This document shows, in pieces, positions 34,787-43,158 of a stretch of DNA of 64,000 nt; position 1 is the first letter of the stretch; each line of letters starts with the position of its first letter. Source of the stretch: Pseudomonas yamanorum (GTDB lineage Bacteria; Pseudomonadota; Gammaproteobacteria; Pseudomonadales; Pseudomonadaceae); the NCBI RefSeq assembly GCF_900105735.1, contig NZ_LT629793.1, forward strand, positions 4,402,001 to 4,466,000, given 5' to 3'. Below the pieces are notes generated by a model. It did no database searches. It worked only from the letters and a program-made list of their open reading frames with translations, and was not told the origin of the DNA. Made by a program: the position numbers and the translations under genes.

Positions 34787-36946
34787 ATGCACAATGACGG
34801 GAAGGTGGTGCCGATCAATAAGGCACGGGCGACGCCGTCACCGCTCGCCCGCCTGCCGGTGGTATTGCTCCAGGTCCGTGACAAGGCGGCGCAGCAACTC
34901 AGGCAGGGATTGCAGGAGCTGTTTGATAACGCCGACGACACGCTGTTCGAAATGGCCGAAAAGTCCCGCAGCAACGTCGACCACGGCATTTTCTTTGAGG
35001 CCATGCGCGACTTGCGCCTCAAGCGCAAGAATTTCGAGCGCGGCTTCATGGAGCAGCTCTACGAGGCGTTTGCCAATCTTGGCAACGTGGAGCGGGGTGA
35101 GCTGCAATTGATTCCGGTGGTGTCCTACGCGGCGGTGCCCGGCGTATCCGGCGATGAGCTGGAAAAAGCTGTTGCGCTCGAGGCCATGCTGGGCAAGGTG
35201 CTGCGCCGCGATGGCCTGGCCCTTGGGCAGTTGACGGCGCGTTTGAGTGCGTTGCTCGACAAGCACATGGATGATCGGGACAACCCTCTGGGCCCGGCGA
35301 TGCTGTGTGCGTTCTTTCTGCAAGCGGGACGCAGCCTTGGCGTAGAAATTCGGGTCAAGCTGATCATCCTCAAGCTGTTTGAAAAATACGTTCTCAGTGA
35401 CGCTGATCTGTTGTACGGCGAAGCCAATCAATTGCTGATTGCCACCGGCGTATTGCCTGAGCTCAAGGCGGTACCCTCGCGGCGTGCGGTCGCTCCCGCC
35501 GATTTGCCTGAAGACACACCGCCGATTACCGGCCGTCCAGCAGACGACAGCGGGCAGGAAGTATTCGCGGCACTGCAAGAGTTGCTGTCCGCCGTGCGCG
35601 GCAGTGTGGCGCCCACTCTAGAGGCCAGCGCCGAGACCCAGCCAATTTCCACCCGTGACCTGCTGCGCCTGCTCTCCCATTTGCAGCAATACGTACCTGA
35701 GCCCGAAGTGGAGGATGATTTCGACCTGCGCAACCAGCTTGAACAGTTGCTGACCCGGGTCAGCGTCAAGAGCGGTAAGTCGCGGGTCGTGGAGGATGCG
35801 GACGAAGATGTGATCAATCTGATCGCCATGCTCTTCGAGTTCATCCTCAATGACTGCACGGTGCCGGAATCCCTCAAGGCGCTGATTGCGCGCCTGCAGA
35901 TTCCGATGCTGAAAGTGGCGGTGCTGGACAAGAGCTTTTTCAGTCGCACCAGCCATCCCGCGCGGCGCCTGCTCAATGAAATCGCGGCGGCGGCCATGGG
36001 CTGGAGCCAGCGCGACGATTATCAGCGCGACAGCCTTTACCTGCACATCGAGCAGGTAGTGCAGCGGTTGTTGACCGATTTTGTGGATGATCCTGCGATC
36101 TTTTCCCAGCTCCTGACGGAGTTCACTGCGTTTACCCATGACGAGCGGCGCCGTAGCGAATTGCTGGAGCAACGTACCCGTGATGCGGAGGAGGGGCGCG
36201 CCCGTACCGAAATCGCCCGTCAGCGGGTGGCCGAGGCCCTTAATCTGCGGCTGATGGGTAAAGTGCTCCCCGAGGTGGTGGTGCAGTTCCTGCAGCAGGC
36301 CTGGAGCCAGGTGCTGTTGCTGGCCTGCCTGAAGCACGGCGAGCGTTCGCCGCAATGGGCGGGCGGGTTGCGCACCATGGATGAGTTGATCTGGAGTGTC
36401 GGCCTCAGCGAAGACACCGAAGCGGGGCGGCGCTTGCTGGAACAGCTGCCTGAATTGCTCAAGGCCCTGCGCGACGGGTTAAGCGGCGCCGCGTTTGATC
36501 CTTTCATCACCCGGGAATTTTTCACGCAGTTGCAGACGCTGCATGTCCTGTCTTTCCGGGGCAATCCAGATGGACAGTCTTTGCTGTCGCAGGTTGAGGT
36601 GCGGGAGGCATTCGTCCTCAGCCCTGCTGCACCGGCCGTTTCGGTGAGCCTGCCGGAAGATGACCCCGACCTGCTCAAGGTTCGCCAACTGCGAGTCGGT
36701 TGCTGGGTCGAATTCCAGGAGGACGCTGAAAATACCCTGCGCTGCAAGCTGACGGCGATTATTGCGCCCGGCAATACCTGTATTTTCGTCAATCGAACCG
36801 GCCTCAAGGTCCTGGAAAAAAGTCCGGTTGAACTGGCATTGGAGTTCAAGCGCGGCGCGGTGCGAACCCTGGATGATGCACTGCTGTTTGACCGTGCCCT
36901 GGCCTCGGTGATTGGCAATCTGCGCCAACTTCATCGCGCCAAGTGA
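34787..36946 (+). CDS. DUF1631 domain protein
   Basis: 719 residues from ATG 34787, with aggagg five bases upstream. A DUF1631 protein along its whole length: LFDNADDTLFEMAEKS and NVDHGIFFEAMRDLR near the start and ESLKALIARLQIPMLKVAVLD in the middle are hallmark segments. The last 110 residues (RVGCWVEFQEDAENTLRCKL) look like a PilZ-like beta domain, which would fit cyclic-di-GMP control, but the RxxxR motif is not clear. The family is sometimes mislabelled thymidine phosphorylase; its function is unknown. It lies between nadC and ampD as in other Pseudomonas. Confidence 0.85.
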   Translation: MHNDGKVVPINKARATPSPLARLPVVLLQVRDKAAQQLRQGLQELFDNADDTLFEMAEKSRSNVDHGIFFEAMRDLRLKRKNFERGFMEQLYEAFANLGNVERGELQLIPVVSYAAVPGVSGDELEKAVALEAMLGKVLRRDGLALGQLTARLSALLDKHMDDRDNPLGPAMLCAFFLQAGRSLGVEIRVKLIILKLFEKYVLSDADLLYGEANQLLIATGVLPELKAVPSRRAVAPADLPEDTPPITGRPADDSGQEVFAALQELLSAVRGSVAPTLEASAETQPISTRDLLRLLSHLQQYVPEPEVEDDFDLRNQLEQLLTRVSVKSGKSRVVEDADEDVINLIAMLFEFILNDCTVPESLKALIARLQIPMLKVAVLDKSFFSRTSHPARRLLNEIAAAAMGWSQRDDYQRDSLYLHIEQVVQRLLTDFVDDPAIFSQLLTEFTAFTHDERRRSELLEQRTRDAEEGRARTEIARQRVAEALNLRLMGKVLPEVVVQFLQQAWSQVLLLACLKHGERSPQWAGGLRTMDELIWSVGLSEDTEAGRRLLEQLPELLKALRDGLSGAAFDPFITREFFTQLQTLHVLSFRGNPDGQSLLSQVEVREAFVLSPAAPAVSVSLPEDDPDLLKVRQLRVGCWVEFQEDAENTLRCKLTAIIAPGNTCIFVNRTGLKVLEKSPVELALEFKRGAVRTLDDALLFDRALASVIGNLRQLHRAK

Positions 36947-37007
36947 TCGCAACCGGACAGCGGAACGCGGCATACTGAGGCACCCCAGCCTCGTTCAAGG
37001 AACCTGT

Positions 37008-37571
37008 ATGCAGTTGGACCCCGCCAGCGGTTGGTGCCAGGGCATCCGTCATTGCCCTTCGCCCAACTTCAACGAGCGCCCCGGTGGCGAGATTTCCCTG
37101 TTGGTGGTGCACAACATCAGCTTGCCACCGGCGCAATTCGCCTCCGGCAAGGTGCATGAGTTTTTCCAGAATCGTCTGGATGTCACGGAACATCCCTACT
37201 TTGAAGGTATTGCCGACCTACGGGTTTCTGCGCATTTTCTGATTGAGCGTGATGGCTCGGTGACGCAATTTGTTTCGTGCCTGGACCGTGCCTGGCACGC
37301 CGGCGTATCGAGCTTCGAGGGCCGTGAAACGTGTAACGACTTTTCCCTGGGAATTGAGCTGGAAGGTACTGATGACCTGCCTTTCACCGATGCTCAGTAT
37401 CAATCCCTGATCGCCCTGACGCGCCAGTTGCTGGCGGTGTACACGGGCATTACCCGCCAGCGCATCTGTGGCCATAGCGATATCGCCCCGGGACGCAAGA
37501 CCGATCCCGGACCCGCTTTTGATTGGGCGCGCTTTCGCAGCGCCTTGCAGGATGGAGGACACGCACAATGA
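37008..37571 (+). CDS. ampD: 1,6-anhydro-N-acetylmuramyl-L-alanine amidase AmpD
   Basis: 187 residues. A cytoplasmic zinc amidase that removes the peptide from anhydro-muropeptides during cell-wall recycling and so keeps the AmpR inducer low; loss of it derepresses AmpC beta-lactamase. Zinc ligands are visible: His in LLVVHNISLP, and His and Asp in CGHSDIAPGRKTDPGPAFDW. Substrate segment SAHFLIERDGSVTQFV is intact. Start ATG 37008 has aaggaa upstream. Its stop overlaps the start of ampE (ATGA), giving a coupled pair. No sign of damage. Confidence 0.95.
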   Translation: MQLDPASGWCQGIRHCPSPNFNERPGGEISLLVVHNISLPPAQFASGKVHEFFQNRLDVTEHPYFEGIADLRVSAHFLIERDGSVTQFVSCLDRAWHAGVSSFEGRETCNDFSLGIELEGTDDLPFTDAQYQSLIALTRQLLAVYTGITRQRICGHSDIAPGRKTDPGPAFDWARFRSALQDGGHAQ

Positions 37572-38404
37572 GTTTTCTGGTGTTGGTGTTGGCGGTATGG
37601 ATCGAGAAATTCTCGGCCCTGCGCCAGCGTATACAACGTGATGGTGGTTGGCTGCGGGAGCTGGCCAAGCTGGAATCAAGCGCCAGCCTGGGCAAACGGC
37701 CATGGCTGATTCTCGCGCTGCTGGTGCTGCTGCCGGTGGCGTTGCTCGCGCTGTTGCTGTTGGTGCTGGAACCGGTGGCTTATGGCTTGTTGGCGCTGCC
37801 GGTGCATTTGCTGGTGGTGATCTACAGCCTGGGCCGTGGCGATCTACTGGCCGGATTGGGTCCGTTCCGTGATGCCTGGCGCCGGAGTGACCTGCAAGCG
37901 GCCGAACATGTGGCCGAGCGCGACTTGAGCATCAGCGCCGACAGTGGCGAGCAACTGCTGGAGCGGGTCCAGGGCCATCTGTTATGGCAGGCCTACCAAA
38001 GCTTCTTCGCGGTGATTTTCTGGTACTTCCTCCTCGGGCCGGTGGCTGCCTTGGCCTACCGGTTGCTGGCGCTGGCGACCGAGCACAGCCAGAACCCGCT
38101 GGTGGCCGAGCGTGCCGGGCAATTGCGCCATGCCTTCGACTGGTTGCCGGTACGCCTGTTGGCGGCGAGTTTTGCCCTGGTAGGCAACTTCGTGGCGGTC
38201 GGCCGGGTGATGCTGCATGAGTTGCTGAGCTGGGACATCAGCGCGGCGCAACTGGTAGAAAAGGTGGGCCTGGTGGCCGCTGAAATCCCGCCGCCGGTGG
38301 TGGGACCTGACGGTATCAACAGCCTCGACCGTATCTGGGAATTGCTGCTGCGCGCCGCCGTGCTGTGGTACGCCGGCTTTGCCATCTGGACTGTGCTGCC
38401 CTGA
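37568..38404 (+). CDS. ampE: Regulatory signalling modulator protein AmpE
   Basis: 278 residues. Inner-membrane protein with several hydrophobic segments (LVLVLAVWIEKF at the start, then a long leucine-rich stretch near 45-80 and two more in the second half). Known: AmpE is the partner of AmpD in the ampDE operon and was proposed as a sensor in beta-lactamase induction; its exact role is unsettled. It overlaps ampD by ATGA. A GC-rich hairpin follows the stop at 38411-38440. Confidence 0.9.
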   Translation: MSFLVLVLAVWIEKFSALRQRIQRDGGWLRELAKLESSASLGKRPWLILALLVLLPVALLALLLLVLEPVAYGLLALPVHLLVVIYSLGRGDLLAGLGPFRDAWRRSDLQAAEHVAERDLSISADSGEQLLERVQGHLLWQAYQSFFAVIFWYFLLGPVAALAYRLLALATEHSQNPLVAERAGQLRHAFDWLPVRLLAASFALVGNFVAVGRVMLHELLSWDISAAQLVEKVGLVAAEIPPPVVGPDGINSLDRIWELLLRAAVLWYAGFAIWTVLP

Positions 38405-38410
38405 TCCACA

Positions 38411-38440
38411 CCGGCAGGGGCGAGCAACTCGCTCCTGCCG
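38411..38440 (+). terminator. Hairpin after ampDE
   Basis: cggcaggggcgag and ctcgctcctgccg form a 13-base stem (one mismatch) around caa, directly after the ampE stop. No clear T-run follows, so termination may be weak. Confidence 0.5.
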
Positions 38441-38558
38441 TTAACCTTAAGTTACAAACCTCCTTTTCGAATTGAGCTATACAGACAGAGCGCCAAATAG
38501 TGGCTATCTGCCGCCGCCCTGCGCCCTCAATAAAAATAAAAGAAAAGGGAGTTCACCT

Positions 38559-40589
38559 GTGAAGAGCTTGCTCTATCCCGCCGTCGCGTTCATGAACCGC
38601 CTGACCTTCGGCATGAAGTTCAGCCTTATCAGCGTGCTGTTCCTGTTGCCGATGCTGGCCACCAACTATTACCTGGTGCGCGACTCCTGGCGTGAATTCC
38701 AGGGCACCCGTGTCGAGCTGCAAAGCCTCGACCTGCTGGGCAGCAGCCTGGCCCTGCGCCGCGACCTGGAAACCCTGAACAACCAGGTCCAGATCAACGC
38801 AACCCTCGGCCAATCAGGCAAAGCCGGTGATATTGAAAGCAAGATCGTCGCCCTGGAAGAGAACCTGCTGCAGCGCCTGCAAGGCTTCCACGCCCTGTCT
38901 GCCGACCCCGAGCAAGCCGCCGCCTTCGAAGCCAAGCGCGATGAAATGATCACCGCCTTCAAGGCCCAGCAACAGGAAACCTCGCTGCTCAGCAAAAGCG
39001 CGCTGATCGGCAAGCTCCTCAACCAGGCGCAGATGCTCAGCCAGATCATCGCCAGTCAGTCGGGCTTGAGCCGCGACCCTCAGGGCGACCTGCGCCAACT
39101 CAGCGAACTGATCACCAGCGTCACCCCGCACGTCACCCAAACCCTGGGCGAAGGCCGGGCAATGGGCGCTTATTCGTTGGGTCAGGGCTTTCTCAACTCG
39201 TCCTCCAGCACTCGCTTTGACGAATTACTGCAGCAACTGGAAAAACTCCAGGCCGAATACGGGCTGAAACTGCAAGATGCCCTCGGCTCCAGCAAGCCCG
39301 CCCACGCAGCCTTGGCGAGCCTGGCCGACGCGAGCAAGGCGAGCCTCAAGCAAGGCAGTGAGCTGTTCGAAGAGCAGGTCGTCGTGGCCGAAACCCTCGA
39401 CGCTCCATGGCAAGGCTTCTACGACGAAGTCAGCAATTTGATGGTCAAGACCTATCAACTTGACGACGCCACCCTGACCTTTCTTGAGCAGCAACTGGAG
39501 CAACGCCTGTCAGAAAACCGCACGCACATGATCGGGTTGGTGGCGGCCCTGGCGTCGGTGTTTTTGCTGATCTTCTATTTGTACGCCGGTTTCTACGCCT
39601 CCACCCGCACCACCTTGCGCCGCCTGGGGGCGACGATGGACAAGGTGGCGGCCGGTGACATGACCGTTACCTTCATTGCCCACAGCCGCGACGAACTGGG
39701 GCATTTGGGTCAGGTGTTCAACGCCACCGTGGCCAAAATCCATGACCTGATCGAGCGGGTAGGGCACACCGTCAACCAGGTCGAACACCAGGCCGGGCAA
39801 GTGGAATCGGTCTCGGCCAGCAGCAATCAGGCCGTGTCCGGCCAGCGCAGCCAGATCGAGCAAGTGGCAACTGCCATGAACCAGATGTCATCCACCGCCC
39901 AGGAAGTGGCTCGCAGTGCAGCGGCGGCGGTCAGCAGTGCCCACAGCGTCAACGATGAAACTGTCAGCGGCCGCGGCCTGGTGCAGTCCCAGCAAGGCAG
40001 CATCGCGGCGTTGGCCTCGGAGATCGATCAATCGGTGCGGGTGATCAACCAGTTGGCCATCGACAGCCAATCCATCAGTCGCGTGCTGGAAGTGATCAAG
40101 AGCATCGCCGAACAGACCAATTTGCTGGCGCTGAATGCCGCCATTGAGGCCGCGCGTGCCGGTGAGCAAGGACGCGGTTTCGCCGTAGTAGCCGATGAGG
40201 TGCGCACTTTGGCCCGGCGTACTCAGCACTCCACCGAGGAAATCGAGCAGATGATTGCCAAGCTCCACAGTGGCGTCGGCGCAGCGGTGAAGGCCATGGG
40301 CACCAGCCACGAGATGGCCAATGGCACGGTGGGGCAGTCGGAGAAAGTCCAGCAGGCCCTGGAAAATATCCTCGGCGCGGTAGGCATGATCGTCGACCAG
40401 AACCAGCAGATTGCCGCCGCCGTCGAGCAGCAGACTGCCGTGGCCCATGATATCGATCAGAACATCGTCGAGATCAACCGTGCGGGAGAGCATGCGGCGC
40501 AGGGCGCGCACCAGACCGAAGAGGCCAGCCGGCAGTTGTCCTTGCAAGTGATCGAGCTGAAGCAGTTGATCGGTGCCTTTCGAGTGTGA
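38559..40589 (+). CDS. Methyl-accepting chemotaxis protein
   Basis: 676 residues from GTG 38559, chosen because aaaaggga lies eight bases upstream; a TTG at 38472 is unlikely. Layout: short cytoplasmic N-terminus, TM1 about 15-35, a large helical periplasmic sensor domain of about 285 residues, TM2 about 322-346 ([20 protein letters not shown]), HAMP, then the signalling domain with tip segment [20 protein letters not shown] and [12 protein letters not shown]. The sensor resembles a long helical-bundle type, ligand unknown. Known: in P. aeruginosa a chemotaxis transducer also sits between ampE and speC (from memory). Confidence 0.92.
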   Translation: MKSLLYPAVAFMNRLTFGMKFSLISVLFLLPMLATNYYLVRDSWREFQGTRVELQSLDLLGSSLALRRDLETLNNQVQINATLGQSGKAGDIESKIVALEENLLQRLQGFHALSADPEQAAAFEAKRDEMITAFKAQQQETSLLSKSALIGKLLNQAQMLSQIIASQSGLSRDPQGDLRQLSELITSVTPHVTQTLGEGRAMGAYSLGQGFLNSSSSTRFDELLQQLEKLQAEYGLKLQDALGSSKPAHAALASLADASKASLKQGSELFEEQVVVAETLDAPWQGFYDEVSNLMVKTYQLDDATLTFLEQQLEQRLSENRTHMIGLVAALASVFLLIFYLYAGFYASTRTTLRRLGATMDKVAAGDMTVTFIAHSRDELGHLGQVFNATVAKIHDLIERVGHTVNQVEHQAGQVESVSASSNQAVSGQRSQIEQVATAMNQMSSTAQEVARSAAAAVSSAHSVNDETVSGRGLVQSQQGSIAALASEIDQSVRVINQLAIDSQSISRVLEVIKSIAEQTNLLALNAAIEAARAGEQGRGFAVVADEVRTLARRTQHSTEEIEQMIAKLHSGVGAAVKAMGTSHEMANGTVGQSEKVQQALENILGAVGMIVDQNQQIAAAVEQQTAVAHDIDQNIVEINRAGEHAAQGAHQTEEASRQLSLQVIELKQLIGAFRV

Positions 40590-40709
40590 GGGCTGGCCGT
40601 AGGATTACTTCTTGGATGGCGTAGCATTTGTCTTGTTTTTGGCGTTGATCTTTTCCCGCTGTCAAAATGGGTGAGAATTTGTCTGATCCATTTACGCGGA
40701 GGTTCGGTG

Positions 40710-41141
40710 ATGACCGCTGCAATTGTCGGTGTCAGAGGGCATTGCGTCCTTTGCGATATGTCCTTTGAGCTCAAGCCCTGGCAGCTCAATGCCATTGCTA
40801 TCCATGAACCCTTTGAGTGCCCGTATTGCCACAAAGGCGTGGAACCGAGTTGCCCCAAGCAGTTGAAGCAGTTCAAGTCTCTGGACAACCTTGGCCTGTT
40901 GCGTCCGAGCATGATCGTGCTGACCAGCGTGGCGCTGCTGGTGGCGTTGGTAGCCGAGTGGATAGGGCTGATCAGCGTGACCGGGCAGCTCAATGTCTCG
41001 CTGATGGCGGTGCTGATTTACTGCCTGACCTTGCGATACGCCCGTCACCGGCAGCGGATGACGCTGACGCTGCGGGAGGTAAAAGGCCTACCAGTTAAAC
41101 AGCTCGCAGGCATTGTGGGTACTCGCCTCGGCCAACGTTGA
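40710..41141 (+). CDS. Small membrane protein with zinc-ribbon N-terminus
   Basis: 143 residues from ATG 40710 with gcggagg upstream. The N-terminus has CVLCDMSF and ECPYCHKGVEPSCPKQ, two C-x2-C knuckles of a zinc ribbon. Two membrane helices follow (SMIVLTSVALLVALVAEWIG, then LMAVLIYCLTLRYAR) and a basic tail. Its 3' end overlaps the 3' end of tatD by 54 bp in convergent orientation. Family not recognised; a membrane-bound rubredoxin-like or redox/metal sensor is possible but unproven. Confidence 0.75.
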   Translation: MTAAIVGVRGHCVLCDMSFELKPWQLNAIAIHEPFECPYCHKGVEPSCPKQLKQFKSLDNLGLLRPSMIVLTSVALLVALVAEWIGLISVTGQLNVSLMAVLIYCLTLRYARHRQRMTLTLREVKGLPVKQLAGIVGTRLGQR

Positions 41142-41864
41142 TGGGCTGATGCCCATGCGCTCCGCCAGGGCGGCACAGATGTCTGACAGATGTTCAGGGC
41201 TGTTGCGCTGGCCGGGGTACATGACGGGCGCCATGTCTGGTGAGTCGGTTTCCAGCACCACGCTTTCCAGCGGCAGTCGCGCGATCACCTTGTGCATGCG
41301 CAGGGCTTGCGGCCACGTCGCCGCGCCGCCCAGGCCCAGTTTGAAACCGAGCTTGATGTACTCGCGGGCCTCTTCCTGGCTGCCGGCAAACGCGTGGATG
41401 ATGCCGCCCCGTGGCAGACGAATGCGCTTGAGGGTGGCGATCACGGCGGCGTGGCTGCGGCGCACATGCAGCAGGGCCGGCAGCTGGAAATCCACTGCCA
41501 GCTTCAGTTGGGCTTCAAACAGGCGTTGCTGGCGTTCGCGGTCCAGCTGTTCGAGGAAGTAATCCAGGCCGATTTCGCCCACTGCGCACAGTTGCCGGTG
41601 GCCGTTCAGGCGGGTGAGCCAGTCGCCCAGTTCCGTCAGGTCGGCGGGGCGATGGTCGTCGAGATACACCGGGTGCAGGCCGAAGGCGGCGAATAAATCC
41701 GCGTCGCTTTGCACCAGGTCCCACAAGCGTTGCCAATTTTGCTGATAGACCCCCAGCACCACCATCCTGCGCACGCCCAACTGGCGACTGCGGTTCAGGA
41801 CCTCGGCGCGATCAGCGTCGAAGTCCGGAAAGTCCAGATGGGTGTGGCTGTCGGTCAGCTCCAC
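41088..41864 (-). CDS. TatD-family metal-dependent hydrolase
   Basis: 258 residues from GTG 41864. TIM-barrel deoxyribonuclease/hydrolase with its metal ligands visible: DSHTHLDF at the N-terminus, GEIGLDYF near 97-104, LLHVRRSHAA near 141, HAFAGS near 164 and ETDSPDMAP near 209. Members act as Mg-dependent 3'-5' nucleases in DNA repair or quality control, though many are uncharacterised. It starts five bases after the fruR stop, so the two are co-transcribed. I leave the symbol empty because Pseudomonas has several TatD paralogues. Confidence 0.85.
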   Translation of the reverse strand: MELTDSHTHLDFPDFDADRAEVLNRSRQLGVRRMVVLGVYQQNWQRLWDLVQSDADLFAAFGLHPVYLDDHRPADLTELGDWLTRLNGHRQLCAVGEIGLDYFLEQLDRERQQRLFEAQLKLAVDFQLPALLHVRRSHAAVIATLKRIRLPRGGIIHAFAGSQEEAREYIKLGFKLGLGGAATWPQALRMHKVIARLPLESVVLETDSPDMAPVMYPGQRNSPEHLSDICAALAERMGISPSTLAEASTHNACELFNW

Positions 41865-41869
41865 ACCGC

Positions 41870-42865
41870 TTACTCCGAGTGAATCCGCTGCTTGAACGTG
41901 CGGCCGATGGCATGCACCCCTGGCGCGTAGTGCTGTTCTTCAACGGCCGCCAGCGCCAGGCGCAGCGCGGTGTCGGCGATCAATTGATGCTGCTGGGCCA
42001 TGGCGTTCACCGGCAGCGGCAGGAAATCCAGCAACTGCGTGTCGCCAAACGTCCCCAGGCGCAGCGGGCGGGATTTGAGCGGGAAGTCATGCAACGCATC
42101 AAACACCCCTTGCAGCAGGACGTAGGACGTCGTCACCAGCGCGTCAGGCAAATGCCCCAGGCTTTGCAGCAATTGCTCCATCAACTGTCGGCCACAATCG
42201 CGGCTGAACGACTCGCCTTGTTCGATCAGCACTTCACCGTTGAAGTCTTTCAGCGCTTCCTTGAAACCAGTGGCACGCTCCTGACTGATGCTCAGCTCTG
42301 GCCGGGCGCCGATCAACACGATCTGCTTGGGCAGCGGTTGCAGCAGGCTGCTGGTCAATTGCTGGCAGGCCTGGCGATCATCACTGACCACCGAGCAAAA
42401 CTGCGTAGACTCCATGACCCGGTCGATGGCGATCACCGGCAGGCCCTTGGCTTGCAGCTCGCGGTAGCTGTCATCGCTGGCCGGCAGGCAGCTGGCCACA
42501 AACAACGCATCGCAACGGCGGGCGCGGAACAGTTGCAGCAATTGCCGTTCACTGTTGGCGTCGTCATCGGAACTGGCGATCAGCAGTTGATAGCCACGCG
42601 CCCGGGCGCCTTGCTCCAGGAGCTTGGCGATACGTGCGTAACTGGGGTTTTCCAGGTCTGGCAGGATAAAACCCAGGGTACGGGTATGCCGGCTGCGCAG
42701 CCCGGCGGCCTGGGGGTTGGGCGTAAAGCCATGTTCTTCAACCACGGCACGCACCCGTTCGACGGTTGCGCTGCTGATCCGTTGCTGTTCGGCCTTGCCA
42801 TTGATGACGTAGCTGGCGGTGGTCACAGACACACCGGCAATGCGCGCGATATCACTGAGTTTCAA
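41870..42865 (-). CDS. fruR: LacI-family fructose repressor FruR (Cra)
   Basis: 331 residues. The N-terminal LacI-type helix-turn-helix MKLSDIARIAGVSVTTASYV and the hinge with NPQAAGLRSR are followed by a sugar-binding periplasmic-type domain. It diverges from fruBKA; between them at 43011-43022 is TTAAACGTTTCA, the operator I know for P. putida Cra. Known: in pseudomonads it represses the fructose operon and is released by fructose-1-phosphate. tatD follows in the same transcript. Confidence 0.93.
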   Translation of the reverse strand: MKLSDIARIAGVSVTTASYVINGKAEQQRISSATVERVRAVVEEHGFTPNPQAAGLRSRHTRTLGFILPDLENPSYARIAKLLEQGARARGYQLLIASSDDDANSERQLLQLFRARRCDALFVASCLPASDDSYRELQAKGLPVIAIDRVMESTQFCSVVSDDRQACQQLTSSLLQPLPKQIVLIGARPELSISQERATGFKEALKDFNGEVLIEQGESFSRDCGRQLMEQLLQSLGHLPDALVTTSYVLLQGVFDALHDFPLKSRPLRLGTFGDTQLLDFLPLPVNAMAQQHQLIADTALRLALAAVEEQHYAPGVHAIGRTFKQRIHSE

Positions 42866-42910
42866 ACCGGGATTTCCTTGTTTTTTAGAGCTTGCCCCGA
42901 CACTTTGTCC

Positions 42911-42924
42911 AATCGTAACCGATT
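42911..42924. promoter_or_regulatory. Possible second palindromic site near fruR
   Basis: aatcg taac cgatt is a 14-bp palindrome with a 4-base centre, 46 bp upstream of the fruR start. It could be a self-regulatory operator of FruR or a site for another LacI-type protein; it does not match the Cra consensus well. Confidence 0.25.
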
Positions 42925-43010
42925 ACTGCAGACGACCATTGTCGCAACTCAACAGCCGAGTGGCGCTTCAATCATGGGAAATTAACGCGTAATCTGCCAT
43001 AAATTCTAGA

Positions 43011-43022
43011 TTAAACGTTTCA
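43011..43022. promoter_or_regulatory. FruR/Cra operator of the fruBKA promoter
   Basis: ttaaacgtttca lies in the 293-bp fruR-fruB gap, about 137 bp before the fruB start. It is the same sequence I recall for the P. putida fruB operator bound by Cra. Confidence 0.8.
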
Positions 43023-43158
43023 GCAAGCGTATTTTTACGATTATCGCGACGAACGTGGTCCTGCCAACTGACCACTCAGTCAATTTTTTCGAACGCATTT
43101 GCACTGATTTATTCAAAATAATACCTAGTGCGCACGCCGCACTAACTAGGAGAACGGC